This document shows, piece after piece, positions 16,311 to 25,299 of a stretch of DNA of 64,000 nt; the stretch's first letter is position 1, and each line of letters starts with the position of its first letter. The translations under genes were made by a program, and so were the position numbers. Origin of the DNA: Bdellovibrionales bacterium (GTDB lineage Bacteria; Bdellovibrionota; Bdellovibrionia; Bdellovibrionales; UBA1609); NCBI GenBank assembly GCA_019637855.1, contig JAHBUX010000001.1, forward strand, positions 271,337-335,336, read 5' to 3'. Below the pieces are notes generated by a model. It searched no databases, was not told where the DNA came from, and saw only the letters and a program-made list of their open reading frames with translations.

Positions 16311-18239
16311 ATGAGAATTATTTTAACCCTCGCTGTTCTGATATCCCTGTTCGGCTGTCAGTCCCCTGGTAGCAAAGATCGCACACCCGCCACTGCCTTA
16401 ACTGCTGCCGAAATCCCCTTGGAAGAATTTTTTAAAAATCCCGCGCTGTTCGGCTTCCGCGTTTCCCCCGACGGCAAAAAACTAGCTTTCTTGAAGCCGT
16501 GGAAGAGCCGACTCAACATCTTTGTTCAACCTATCGACAACCCGAGTGCCGTTAAGCAAGTGACCTTTGTCGAAGACCGCGACATTACGCAGATTCACTG
16601 GAAAGGCTCGAACTTCGTACTGTTCGAAAAAGACAGCAACGGAGACGAGAACGATCACGTCTTCGCAGTAGACCTGACTTCAGGCGAGGCGAAAGATCTG
16701 ACGCCTCATGCAGGCACTAAGGCCGCAATCATCGACAGCTTGGAAGAAACATCCCCTACCGATATTTTGGTGCAACACAACCAACGCAACAATGAACTTT
16801 TCGACGTTTATCGCGTGAATGTTGCCACGGGCGCCAGCAAGATGGTTGCTGAAAATAAAAATCAAATTCTAGGCTGGCTGATTGATCACAACGGCGATGT
16901 CCGCGGCGGCACATCCAGCGACGGCGTGAATACGGTCATCTATTTTGAACGCAGCAAGGGAAAGCCTTGGATTCAGCTCTATAAAACGAACTTCCGTGTC
17001 AACTTTACTCCGATTGGCTTTACTGCCGACAACAAGCGCCTATTTGTGACTACCAATTTGAGAAGCGATTTAGACCAGATCGTAGAGGTCGACCCGCAGC
17101 GCCCGCCCAACCGTTTCATTGTCAGAACCGTGTTCAAACATCCGAAATATGATGTGAGCGAAGCGCACTATTCGCATCCGCGCAAGACACTTGGCCGCGT
17201 TACCGTGGTCACGGATCGCCGCGAGACTTTCTTTTTAAATCCCGCCGAGCAAAAGGAATGGGACTTTTTACGCGCAAAGTTTCCACAGGCGGGCGGTTTG
17301 GTGATCGCCAACTCCTCGTTGGATGAGCGCTTCTGGTCCATCAAAACCAATTCCGATCTGACTCTCGGCAGCTACTACATTTACGATCGTAAAACCAAAC
17401 AGCTGACGGATGTGGGCAATACCTCGCCCTGGCTGAACCCCGAGCTTATGTCGCCCACGAAAACCGTCCATTACAAATCACGTGATGGCCTGGAGATCGA
17501 GGGCTACTTGACCTTGCCGCGCGGAAGCGAAGGCCGACTCGTGCCGATCGTTATCAATCCACATGGCGGGCCCTGGGCGCGCGACGAGTGGGGCTTCAAT
17601 CCTGAAACGCAGTTTTTGGCGAGCCGTGGCTATGGCGTATTCAAAATGAACTTCCGCGGTTCGACCGGCTATGGCCGCAAGTTTTGGGAGAAATCGTTCA
17701 AGCAGTGGGGCAAGAAGATGCAAGACGACATCACCGACGGCGCACAGTGGTTGATCAGTCAGCGAATTGCCGATCCAAAACGTATTTGCATCTACGGAGC
17801 GTCTTACGGCGGCTACGCCACGTTGGCCGGTATCACCTTTACTCCCGATCTTTACGCTTGTGCGGTCGACTATGTGGGCGTCAGCAATCTCTTCACCTTC
17901 ACTAAGACAATTCCTCCCTATTGGAAGCCGATGCTTGAGATGACTTATGAGATGGTAGGCCATCCCGAAAAAGACAAGGAGCTTATGCGCGCCGCTTCGC
18001 CCGTCTTTCATGTCGATAAGATCAAAACCCCGCTGTTTGTGGCGCAAGGCGCGAATGATCCCCGCGTGAATAAGGCCGAAAGCGATCAAATCGTGGAGGC
18101 TTTACGCTCGCGCGGCGTCGAAGTGGAGTACATGGTGAAGGACAATGAAGGCCATGGTTTCGCCAATGAAGAAAACCGCTTTGACTTTTATCGCAGCATG
18201 GAGAAATTCTTGGGCAAACACTTGGGAGGCCGCGAATGA
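16311..18239 (+). CDS. S9-family prolyl oligopeptidase-like peptidase, lipoprotein
   Basis: A 642-residue lipoprotein (lipobox SLFGC, Cys16). An N-terminal beta-propeller-like region of about 370 residues with WD-like strands is followed by an alpha/beta-hydrolase domain with the triad S498 (YGASYGGY), D583 (QGANDPRV) and H615 (NEGHGF). It should be a serine peptidase cutting short peptides at the outer periplasmic face or in the prey-derived space, depending on the membrane it is sorted to. Residue 2 of the mature chain is Gln, so inner-membrane retention by Asp+2 is not expected. Its stop overlaps the next start (ATGA), coupling it to the GcvH-like protein. Confidence 0.92.
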   Translation: MRIILTLAVLISLFGCQSPGSKDRTPATALTAAEIPLEEFFKNPALFGFRVSPDGKKLAFLKPWKSRLNIFVQPIDNPSAVKQVTFVEDRDITQIHWKGSNFVLFEKDSNGDENDHVFAVDLTSGEAKDLTPHAGTKAAIIDSLEETSPTDILVQHNQRNNELFDVYRVNVATGASKMVAENKNQILGWLIDHNGDVRGGTSSDGVNTVIYFERSKGKPWIQLYKTNFRVNFTPIGFTADNKRLFVTTNLRSDLDQIVEVDPQRPPNRFIVRTVFKHPKYDVSEAHYSHPRKTLGRVTVVTDRRETFFLNPAEQKEWDFLRAKFPQAGGLVIANSSLDERFWSIKTNSDLTLGSYYIYDRKTKQLTDVGNTSPWLNPELMSPTKTVHYKSRDGLEIEGYLTLPRGSEGRLVPIVINPHGGPWARDEWGFNPETQFLASRGYGVFKMNFRGSTGYGRKFWEKSFKQWGKKMQDDITDGAQWLISQRIADPKRICIYGASYGGYATLAGITFTPDLYACAVDYVGVSNLFTFTKTIPPYWKPMLEMTYEMVGHPEKDKELMRAASPVFHVDKIKTPLFVAQGANDPRVNKAESDQIVEALRSRGVEVEYMVKDNEGHGFANEENRFDFYRSMEKFLGKHLGGRE

Positions 18240-18601
18240 AGGATCTGATCACATTTATGGGTTATGAGTGGATCATGATCGAAGACGGCGTGGTCACCGT
18301 CGGGATCAATGAAGCAGGCTTGGATGAGTTCACCGAACTCAATAGCATCAACCTGCCGGGTGAAAACGAAGAAGTGATTCCCGATGAAGTGTGCGGCGAG
18401 CTCGATACAGATCAAGGCCCGCTGAACCTTTACACTCCAATTGAAGGCAATGTGATCGAAGTCAACGAAGCGGTGGTCGAAAACCCCAGCCTAATCGTTG
18501 AGGACTGCTACGGCGATGGTTGGCTGTTCCGTGTTGAACCCAAAAGTGCCAGCGATCTAGATGAGTTGTCTTCAGCTTCGACCAATGATCGCGACGACTG
18601 A
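18236..18601 (+). CDS. GcvH-like protein lacking the lipoyl lysine
   Basis: A 121-residue protein that follows the glycine-cleavage H fold: TFMGYEWIMIEDGVVTVGINEAGLDE at the start, then LNLYTPIEGNVIEVNEAVVENPSLI and GDGWLFRVEP at the end. In H proteins the lipoylated Lys lies six residues before the conserved Tyr of the YxPxxG turn; here that position is Gln60 (ELDTDQGPLNLY) and no Lys is nearby. So it cannot carry lipoate in the usual way and is not a working H protein of glycine cleavage. Its gene starts inside the stop of the S9 peptidase gene (ATGA), an unusual partner. No other gcv genes are in the window. Confidence 0.8.
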   Translation: MKDLITFMGYEWIMIEDGVVTVGINEAGLDEFTELNSINLPGENEEVIPDEVCGELDTDQGPLNLYTPIEGNVIEVNEAVVENPSLIVEDCYGDGWLFRVEPKSASDLDELSSASTNDRDD

Positions 18602-18628
18602 GTTTAGGCCTTCCACCATGGCGCCGAT

Positions 18629-18997
18629 TTAGGGTCCGATCGAAAAGCGACGAAAACGGTCGACTAGTTTCTCCATGGCAAAAGGCTTTCGAATCGCATC
18701 ATCGGCGCCCATGGTCCGCGCCACCTTGGACACTTCACGGATAGCCGACATCAACACCACCTCCGTTTCGTCCAGTTCGGGTTTCGCCCGAATGGCCTTT
18801 ACCAATTCCTCCGGATCACTTCCGGGCATAATCAGATCCAAGAGCACCACTGTGGGCTTGAACCCTTTCTCGATCAATGCGATGGCTTCATCCGCATCCG
18901 AGGCCACTGCCACGGGAGAGAAATTGAACATCTGTGCGATCAACTCACAAAAGCTGCGGTTGTCGGGGCTGTCATCTACGATGAGCATTGAAGACAT
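18629..18997 (-). CDS. Single-domain response regulator
   Basis: A 122-residue protein made of one receiver domain: D8/D9 (LIVDDS), phosphoacceptor D54 (LLDLIMPG), S84, K104 (IRKPF). No output domain. Convergent with the GcvH-like gene and separate from any kinase gene, so its partner is unknown. CheY- or DivK-like relay roles are possible. It is standalone; the next gene upstream is divergent after a 250-base spacer. Confidence 0.9.
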   Translation of the reverse strand: MSSMLIVDDSPDNRSFCELIAQMFNFSPVAVASDADEAIALIEKGFKPTVVLLDLIMPGSDPEELVKAIRAKPELDETEVVLMSAIREVSKVARTMGADDAIRKPFAMEKLVDRFRRFSIGP

Positions 18998-19191
18998 GCG
19001 TGGCTTTCCCTTTAAACTAAGTCGTTATCTTTGGTTTGGTTCCCTACATCTAAAGCCTACTGCAAGCCGCCGACCAAGTGTCGCGGCCCCCATTGGCGTC
19101 CTGAGGTAGAACGTACGTACCATGTTTCCCTTATCACGCGGTGAATGTGGACGTATCCGGGCTTTAAGTACTCTCAGAAACCAGTCCAGGG

Positions 19192-19208
19192 CGGGCGCGC
19201 TCGTTGCA
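19192..19208 (+). promoter_or_regulatory. Possible sigma-54 promoter of the DUF1328-csbD genes
   Basis: CGGGCGCGCTCGTTGCA matches YTGGCACG-N4-TTGCW at all but two consensus positions, with GG and GC correctly spaced. Predicted start of transcription is about 30 bases before the DUF1328 ATG. The rest of the 250-base spacer (18998-19247) holds a TGAGG half-site at about 19103 and the 8-base palindrome ACGTACGT, but no full copy of the 4505-4601 palindromes. Confidence 0.5.
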
Positions 19209-19247
19209 AATCCTCCAATGCGCCCATCCAACGGGAAGGAGACAAAC

Positions 19248-19430
19248 ATGTTGAGAGCGGCAATCGCATTTTTTGTTCTAGCACTTATTGCTTATTTCCT
19301 CGGTGCCGGCGGCGTCGGCGGACTCTCGATGGAAATCGGCAAGATGTTATTGATCGTATTTGTGGCCCTCGCACTCATCAGCCTAGTTGTAGGCCTGGTG
19401 ACCGGCCGTAAACCCAACGTTCTGCCCTAA
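19248..19430 (+). CDS. DUF1328 (YtjA-type) small membrane protein
   Basis: A 60-residue, almost entirely hydrophobic protein with two membrane segments (about 4-22 and 32-51) joined by a glycine-rich turn GAGGVGGLS, the pattern of the DUF1328/YtjA family. Family members accumulate under stress and are often beside CsbD or OsmB-type genes, as here. AAGGAG precedes the ATG. Function unknown; an envelope stress role is inferred from family behaviour and neighbours. Confidence 0.85.
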   Translation: MLRAAIAFFVLALIAYFLGAGGVGGLSMEIGKMLLIVFVALALISLVVGLVTGRKPNVLP

Positions 19431-19452
19431 ACCCTTAAAAAGGAGAAGATCC

Positions 19453-19686
19453 ATGGATAAAAATATTATTGAAGGCAAATGGGACGAGTTTAAAGGTGAA
19501 GTCCGCAAGCTGTGGGGCAAAATCACCGGAGATGAGATCGAAAGCACCAAAGGTGATGTCGAATCACTCTCGGGTTTGCTGCAACAGAAGTACGGTTATA
19601 AAAAAGACGAAGTGACGCAAAAGCTTGGCGAACTTCGTGACCGTTACACGGAGCCGGCCAAAGACGCTCTCCGCAAAGATCACTAG
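19453..19686 (+). CDS. CsbD-family stress protein
   Basis: A 77-residue hydrophilic, helical protein with the CsbD opening NIIEGKWDEFKGEVRKLWGKITGDE and the internal repeat GYKKDEVTQKLGEL. CsbD-family proteins are induced by general or osmotic stress in many bacteria; the molecular job is unknown. A good ribosome site (AAGGAG) lies 22 bases after the DUF1328 stop, so the two genes form an operon ended by two tandem hairpins. Confidence 0.92.
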   Translation: MDKNIIEGKWDEFKGEVRKLWGKITGDEIESTKGDVESLSGLLQQKYGYKKDEVTQKLGELRDRYTEPAKDALRKDH

Positions 19687-19688
19687 GC

Positions 19689-19713
19689 AAAAGGGCACGT
19701 GAGTGCCCTTTTT
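19689..19713 (+). terminator. Rho-independent terminator after csbD
   Basis: AAAAGGGCAC-GTGA-GTGCCCTTTTT: a GC-rich stem directly after the stop codon, with five T following on the plus strand. Confidence 0.85.
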
Positions 19714-19729
19714 GTTCGAAGTATTGATA

Positions 19730-19765
19730 AAGGGCTCCTGCCAATAGATAAGGAGCCCTTTTTTT
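19730..19765. terminator. Second terminator hairpin between csbD and spoVR
   Basis: Stem AAGGGCTCCT / AGGAGCCCTT with an 11-base loop, followed on the plus strand by five T and, on the other strand, preceding a weaker T-rich stretch after the spoVR stop. It may therefore serve both converging operons. Confidence 0.75.
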
Positions 19766-21320
19766 ATTTGGGGTCTTCGGGTTTGTTTTGATCGCCGACG
19801 GGCAAGTTGGACAGACTTTGATGTTTGAATTCCGTGCCGTCAAAGCTCACGATCTTCGGATCACCATCAAGAACCGTAGCCACCGCCACCGGGCGTGACC
19901 AAATAGCGAAGAGATTCTTCATCGTCTCTTGCATATAGTCCGGCTGCATCTCCACACCTTCAAACAGATGTGTCAGCAACAACTCGCCGCGATTGTTATG
20001 ATTGGCGTCAACCACCGAAATAATCGGTTGGCCAAAGTTGGTCAGCTGGAACAAGAACTTCTTCTTGATCGCCTTGAAATCGCGCGTGTCGACTTCGTAC
20101 TGACCGGTGCGTTTGTTGAATTTGTAAACGAACATGCGATGCTCGACGCAGAAGTCTTCGGTCAGGAATTCGTCGATAAAGGTCACGTCGTTATAGTGCT
20201 TGCGCACTTCGAAGATCTTCTCTCGACCACGCCCGGTTTTTTTATCCCAAGCTTTTTTAGCCGAAAGATCCTGACACTCTTCCCACTCTTTACCGAACTG
20301 ACCTTTGTTCCAACGCTCTTCGATATTTCGGAACAGCTCGATGCCCACCTTATAAGGGTTAAAGCTGGTCGGTGACATCGCCATAGTGCCACTGTGGCGG
20401 TCGGCAAAATCGATGATTTCCGAGTCGTCCATGATTTTCTCAGTCAAAATCTTGGAGTGCCAATAAGAAGCCCATCCCTCATTCATGATTTTAGTCATGC
20501 CTTGAGGCGAAAAATAATAGCTCTCTTCCCGCACGATCGACAGGATGTCTTGTTGCCACGGCTTCAGGGGAGCGTAATGCAGAAGGAAGTTCAAAACATC
20601 CTTTTCAGGTTTTTCAGGAAACACCCCCGAGCGTTCATTGCGTTCGGCCATACGACGTTGTTGCTCGGCCAAAAACTCGGGTGGGTTGATATATGAATCC
20701 ATATATCCACGATGCACTTTTAAACGCCCGTCCGGGCGGTGCGCCTGCTGCTGATCGAATTGCTCCTCGTCCTCATCGCTTGAGGAGCGAGGCGGCTCAA
20801 CGATCTTCTTTGGCGTATAAGGGGAAAAGCGATCAATCAGGTTTTCAAGGCTCAGACAGAGATCAATAAAGTTCTCCACCGCCTCTACGCCGTAGCGGTC
20901 CATATAACGGCGCACACGCGTGGCATGATTGGCCATATTGTCCATCATCTTGCGGTTGGTGGGAGAAAACCAATAGTTGTTCTTAAAGAAGTCGCAATGA
21001 CCGAATACGTGGGCCATGACCAGCTTCTGGTCCAAGAACTCGTTTCCTTCCATCAGATAGGCGTAGCACGGGTCGTTATTGATCACGAGCTCATAGATCT
21101 TCGATAGACCATACTCATAGGACTTCGAAAGAGATTCGTACTCCATACCAAAACGCCAGTGCGGATAACGCACCGGAAATCCGCCATAGGCGGCGATTTG
21201 ATTGAGCTGATCATATGTGACCAGTTCGAAAACCGTGTCGAAGCAATCCAGGCCAGCGTCGCGGGCCGCCTTTTCGATCTTCACTCGTTCACGTTCTAGG
21301 TCGGGAGTGAGATTGGCCAT
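19764..21320 (-). CDS. spoVR: SpoVR-family protein
   Basis: A 518-residue SpoVR protein: opening ERVKIEKAARDAGLDCFDTVFELV, the conserved block YGGFPVRYPHWRFGMEYE, EGNEFLDQKLVMAHVFGHCDFFKNNYWF and the WASYWHSKI segment. The family was named for spore cortex formation in Bacillus but is widespread in non-sporulating bacteria, always with PrkA and YeaH, as here. Its biochemical role is unknown; induction by starvation or stress is known for the operon in enterobacteria. It starts three bases after the yeaH stop and is the last gene of the operon. Confidence 0.95.
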   Translation of the reverse strand: MANLTPDLERERVKIEKAARDAGLDCFDTVFELVTYDQLNQIAAYGGFPVRYPHWRFGMEYESLSKSYEYGLSKIYELVINNDPCYAYLMEGNEFLDQKLVMAHVFGHCDFFKNNYWFSPTNRKMMDNMANHATRVRRYMDRYGVEAVENFIDLCLSLENLIDRFSPYTPKKIVEPPRSSSDEDEEQFDQQQAHRPDGRLKVHRGYMDSYINPPEFLAEQQRRMAERNERSGVFPEKPEKDVLNFLLHYAPLKPWQQDILSIVREESYYFSPQGMTKIMNEGWASYWHSKILTEKIMDDSEIIDFADRHSGTMAMSPTSFNPYKVGIELFRNIEERWNKGQFGKEWEECQDLSAKKAWDKKTGRGREKIFEVRKHYNDVTFIDEFLTEDFCVEHRMFVYKFNKRTGQYEVDTRDFKAIKKKFLFQLTNFGQPIISVVDANHNNRGELLLTHLFEGVEMQPDYMQETMKNLFAIWSRPVAVATVLDGDPKIVSFDGTEFKHQSLSNLPVGDQNKPEDPK

Positions 21321-21322
21321 GG

Positions 21323-22420
21323 CTACCTGCCTTTACCCAAAAAGTCCTTGATGGACTGAATGATCTTGTCGCGATTCTCAATGCGCGAAATCACCAGACG
21401 CTCATCTTCCGGAAAGGCTTTTTCCAGATCTTTGAGAAACTGCCCACTGCCGTACTTACTCTCAACCTGCCCGTAACCAAACATGTTCACATGCGGTAGA
21501 AAGTACTCTTTCAGTAGTTTCACGCATAAGCGCGTATCTTCGCCACTCCAATTATCGCCGTCCGAAAAGTGGAAAGGATATATGTTCCACTCGTTCAGCG
21601 GATATTCTTCATCGATGATCTTTTTGCACAGCTTGTAGGCCGAGCTGATCAACGTTCCACCCGATTCGGAGGTGGAGAAAAAGGTTTTCTCGTCGACCTC
21701 TTTGGCGGCGGCGTCGTGAATGATAAAGCGAGTCTCAAGGCCCTTATAGTTGCGGCGTAACCATGTGTTGATCCAAAAGCTCTCCAGACGAACGATCTCT
21801 TTTTGTTCGTCACCCATGGAGCCCGAGACGTCCATCATGTAAATCACAACCGCATTGGCCTGAGGTTTGACTGCCGTGCGGAACGAGCGAAAACGCATAT
21901 CGCGACGGATCGGAACAACGATCGGATCTTCCGGATTGTACAAACCTGCTGAAATGCTGCGCTTCAAAGCCTCTTTGTAAGAAGCTTTGAAGTGGCGCAA
22001 AGAGTCCGGACCCACCCGCGAACGACCGTTGTACTTAGTCATCTTGGATTCTACCGCTTTATGCCCTTTGGGCAAAATGCGTGGAAGAGCAAGCTCTTCC
22101 CCTAAGATATCTGCCAATTCCTCTAAGGAGATATCAGCTTCCAGCAAATGCTCGCCCGGCGTATCTCCCGCTTGTCCCTGCCCTGGCTGCTCTTCACCGT
22201 CGACGGCATCGCCCGACTGTCCTTGTCCCTGTCCGACTCCACCCGATTGTTTCGGCCCGTATTTGAACCTTGGAACATCGATAGAAGGAATCGGAATCTT
22301 GACGTAATCGTTCTCACGCTTGCCGATCATCTCGCCATGCGTGACGTACTTCTTAAAGTTCTGTTTAATCCGCCCGCGAACTATGTCGCGAAACCGGCTG
22401 TGATCTTCGCGAATTCCCAT
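21323..22420 (-). CDS. yeaH: YeaH/YhbH-family (DUF444) protein
   Basis: A 365-residue DUF444 protein: basic N-terminus ([18 protein letters not shown]), a Gly/Gln-rich linker (about residues 60-90), and a von Willebrand A-like domain with a MIDAS-type motif ([13 protein letters not shown]), then the tail region [17 protein letters not shown]. In all known genomes it travels with PrkA; a role as partner or substrate of the kinase is accepted but unproven. It lies between prkA (stop six bases upstream) and spoVR (three bases downstream). Confidence 0.95.
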   Translation of the reverse strand: MGIREDHSRFRDIVRGRIKQNFKKYVTHGEMIGKRENDYVKIPIPSIDVPRFKYGPKQSGGVGQGQGQSGDAVDGEEQPGQGQAGDTPGEHLLEADISLEELADILGEELALPRILPKGHKAVESKMTKYNGRSRVGPDSLRHFKASYKEALKRSISAGLYNPEDPIVVPIRRDMRFRSFRTAVKPQANAVVIYMMDVSGSMGDEQKEIVRLESFWINTWLRRNYKGLETRFIIHDAAAKEVDEKTFFSTSESGGTLISSAYKLCKKIIDEEYPLNEWNIYPFHFSDGDNWSGEDTRLCVKLLKEYFLPHVNMFGYGQVESKYGSGQFLKDLEKAFPEDERLVISRIENRDKIIQSIKDFLGKGR

Positions 22421-22425
22421 TCGGT

Positions 22426-24513
22426 TTACTTCTTATCTTTCACGTCGCCACGAGCGAAGATGCTGGCCACATAGTGCAAGACATCCGTCGCCGAGATTTC
22501 GTCGTAACCAAACTCTTTGATCAGACGCGTTTTCACGATATCGATCTTCTCTTGCGTGTCCTTGTCGACGACGCTGGAGACCAGACTCGTCAGCTTGATC
22601 GAATCCTTCTGGTCTTCGAACAATTTCAGTTCAAGAGCCTTGTGCAGACGTTCGTTCGTTTTGTAGTCGAACTTTCGGCCTTCCAAGGACAGAGCACCGA
22701 TGTAATTCATGATTTCGCGGCGGAAATCGTCTTTGCGTGATTCAGGGATCTCGATCTTCTCCTCGATCGAGCGCATGAGGCGCTCATCCGGGTCGTCATC
22801 CATACCGGTGAACTGATTGCGTACGCGCTCTTTCTGCGTGTAGGCCTTCACGTTATCAATATAGTTGGCGCACAGGCGGTGCAGGGCGCTTTCATCGGCC
22901 GAAATGGCACGCTGAACTTCGCTCTTGATGGTCTCTTCATACTCCTGCTTCACCACGCTCAAAAGCTCACGGTAGTCCTGCTTGAGCTCTTCATTGGCTA
23001 AAAGCGAGTGATGCTTAAGGCCGGCGTCCAATTCATTCAGCACCATGAACGGGTTCACGGAACCCTTATTCATCTGCTGCGCCATAACGATCGCATTGGA
23101 CAGTTTGTCTTGAATATAGCGTGGTGAAATACCCTCTAAGCCCTCACGCTTGGCTTCTTTGCGCAGCTCTTTAATATTGTCCTCGGTGTAATTCGGCAAC
23201 GACTTGCCGTCATACAGCTTGAGCTTCTGCAAACGGGTCAGATTGGCTTTCTTCGGTTTTTCCAAGCGGGTCAAGATCGCCCACATGGCGGCCATCTCGA
23301 TGGTGTGCGGAGCAATGCTCACGCCACGCAAAAGACGCGAGTTAAAATCCTTCTTATAGATCTTAATTTCATCGCGTAGCTTGGTGATATAAGGAATATC
23401 GATCTTCACCGTACGGTCGCGCAAAGCTTCCATGAACTCGTTGTCTTGCAACTTACGATATTCAGGCTCGTTGGTGTGACCAATGATCACCTCATCGATG
23501 TGGGTTTGGGCGAATTTCTTCGGCTTGATTCTATGTTCTTGCGAAGCACCGAGTAGGTCATACAAGAAAGCTACGTCTAACTTCAGAACCTCAACGAATT
23601 CCACCATACCGCGGTTAGCGACGTTGAATTCACCGTCAAAATTAAAGGCGCGGGGATCGGAGTCCGAACCGTATTCAGCAATTTTGCGATAGTTCAGATC
23701 GCCCGTGAGCTCGGTCGAATCTTGGTTCTTTTCATCCTTCGGCTGAAAGGTGCCGATACCGATGCGGTCGGATTCCGAAAGAAGCAGGCGTTTCACACGT
23801 ACATGCTCAAGCACCTTGGTGATATCGCCGTGGTAGCGCTCCATCAAAGATTTAAAGATCCAGCGCGACGGCGGGCACAATTCACCGGTCACGTTAACGC
23901 GGAATTCGCCTTTGGCGCCGCGATTCAATTCATCAAAAACGGCCTGACGCATTTCGGGCGGCAAGACCAACAAAGGCTCTTCATGCATGGGGCTAGGGAA
24001 CACGCGACAATCTTTGCCGAAAATATCCTCGAACTTACCTTCCTCATCGACCCACTCAAAAGTGTAGAGTGCGCCGGCGTCGGTCTTCGAATATTTCTCC
24101 AAACCCTGTTTGATCAAACGGCAGATCGTCGACTTGGCCGATCCCACCGGACCGTGCAAGAGAATCACACGCTTTTCCGTTCCGTAGCCGAGAGCGGCCG
24201 CGCGCAGAACGTTGACCAACTTCATCAGAGGGATGGCGGCGCCATAAACGGCATCTTTGCCATCGGCGTCTTCCGCATCAAAAAACTTATAATGGATGAT
24301 CTGTTTCTTAACGTCAGTGTATTCCGACGTGCCTTTTTCCATGATCATGTCGTACATGCGCTGAAAGGCGTTGCGAGTGATCTTGGGATTCTCGCGAATT
24401 AGATTGAGGTAGTCGTTAAAACTTCCCGACCAGCTCAGATCTTGATAACGATTGGACTGTTGGAGATTGCGGATCAAATCCGAGAAATTTGTCCGGCCCG
24501 AATCCATAGCCAT
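22426..24513 (-). CDS. prkA: PrkA serine protein kinase / AAA+ protein
   Basis: A 695-residue PrkA, somewhat longer than enterobacterial YeaG (about 645). The N-terminal AAA+ part has Walker [11 protein letters not shown] and a following acidic Walker B region ([16 protein letters not shown]); the C-terminal part carries the PrkA-specific kinase-like domain. Family members phosphorylate serine in a target protein and are produced in nitrogen or carbon starvation. It heads the prkA-yeaH-spoVR operon; AGGAGGGG precedes the ATG and a good sigma-70 promoter lies about 55 bases upstream. Confidence 0.95.
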   Translation of the reverse strand: MAMDSGRTNFSDLIRNLQQSNRYQDLSWSGSFNDYLNLIRENPKITRNAFQRMYDMIMEKGTSEYTDVKKQIIHYKFFDAEDADGKDAVYGAAIPLMKLVNVLRAAALGYGTEKRVILLHGPVGSAKSTICRLIKQGLEKYSKTDAGALYTFEWVDEEGKFEDIFGKDCRVFPSPMHEEPLLVLPPEMRQAVFDELNRGAKGEFRVNVTGELCPPSRWIFKSLMERYHGDITKVLEHVRVKRLLLSESDRIGIGTFQPKDEKNQDSTELTGDLNYRKIAEYGSDSDPRAFNFDGEFNVANRGMVEFVEVLKLDVAFLYDLLGASQEHRIKPKKFAQTHIDEVIIGHTNEPEYRKLQDNEFMEALRDRTVKIDIPYITKLRDEIKIYKKDFNSRLLRGVSIAPHTIEMAAMWAILTRLEKPKKANLTRLQKLKLYDGKSLPNYTEDNIKELRKEAKREGLEGISPRYIQDKLSNAIVMAQQMNKGSVNPFMVLNELDAGLKHHSLLANEELKQDYRELLSVVKQEYEETIKSEVQRAISADESALHRLCANYIDNVKAYTQKERVRNQFTGMDDDPDERLMRSIEEKIEIPESRKDDFRREIMNYIGALSLEGRKFDYKTNERLHKALELKLFEDQKDSIKLTSLVSSVVDKDTQEKIDIVKTRLIKEFGYDEISATDVLHYVASIFARGDVKDKK

Positions 24514-24564
24514 GCGCCCCTCCTGGCTTAAAGCAAAGCCCCACGCCCGAGGCTATTACTAGAA

Positions 24565-24593
24565 ATTATCCTATGAAAGCGCCGCCTTCTCAA
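24565..24593 (-). promoter_or_regulatory. Sigma-70 promoter of prkA-yeaH-spoVR
   Basis: On the minus strand TTGAGA (24593-24588), a 17-base spacer and GATAAT (24570-24565) stand 52 bases before the prkA start. The match to consensus is good at both boxes. Confidence 0.6.
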
Positions 24594-24668
24594 TGGGCCA
24601 TTCAATAAACTGGCGCCCGATTCGAATTTGGAGATTTTGTATCACTATGGGATAGCGCGAGCTACCGG

Positions 24669-25286
24669 TTATCTCACACGTAACTTCTGATAGCCCTCGG
24701 GAGCTTCTAAGACGAATAAGTTTTTTCTATCCTCGACCTTGGGCTTAAACGAATTCACATTGATCTGGACCGAAGCCTTGGGGTGCTCGATCATCACGGT
24801 CCTTTTCTCTCCCTGCCGCGAGGACCACGTGATCTTTGTATTGGAGATCGTGTCTCGGCAAGATTGCAGAAAACCACCGCTATCGACTTCGCAACTCCAA
24901 CCTTTGTCGGTGACGGGATCTTCAAAGAGCAGATTGTTCAACCAGCGCGGATCAAAAGGCAGGGCCAGGATGGGGCGCATGACATCCACCTGGGGATTAC
25001 CATAGTAAAATCGTTTGGAGTCAAATAGCACATAACGAACTTCTTTAGGTTCAACCATGAGTGAGGCCACACCCGTACCCAGTGTGCTCGTCACATCCAT
25101 ACGAGCACGTTCATGACGAACGGCATTGAAGTTCAAGTTGACGACGTAAGAGCGGCCTTGTTCTTTGTCTTTGACCAGCGCTTTGCCGCGCCAATGGCCC
25201 TCGGAGACGTTGTTGAGTTTGACAGCGGGGCCGCCTACGCAGCCACCGAGCACTAGACACATAACCAGCGCGGTCTTTTTCATCAT
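24669..25286 (-). CDS. Lipoprotein, possibly LolA/LolB-like fold
   Basis: A 205-residue lipoprotein starting MMKKTALVMCLVLGGC, with the lipobox LGGC. The mature part is a run of beta strands with one pair of cysteines (WSCEV and QSCRD). The order WRGKALV, VNLNFNAVRHERARMDVTSTLG, VRYVLFDSKRFYYGN resembles proteins of the LolA/LolB beta-barrel class that handle lipids or lipoproteins, but similarity is by pattern only. It begins 14 bases after the stop of the TPR lipoprotein gene and is likely cotranscribed. The frame extends 75 codons upstream, but that part lies inside the TPR gene. Confidence 0.65.
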   Translation of the reverse strand: MMKKTALVMCLVLGGCVGGPAVKLNNVSEGHWRGKALVKDKEQGRSYVVNLNFNAVRHERARMDVTSTLGTGVASLMVEPKEVRYVLFDSKRFYYGNPQVDVMRPILALPFDPRWLNNLLFEDPVTDKGWSCEVDSGGFLQSCRDTISNTKITWSSRQGEKRTVMIEHPKASVQINVNSFKPKVEDRKNLFVLEAPEGYQKLRVR

Positions 25287-25299
25287 GTCAGGGATTATG

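Noticed and set aside
23722-24402. Open frame of 226 codons antisense to prkA, and a similar one at 29244-30008 antisense to the LpoB-like gene
   Set aside because: The opposite strand encodes recognised proteins with good starts; no ribosome site or family match in these frames.
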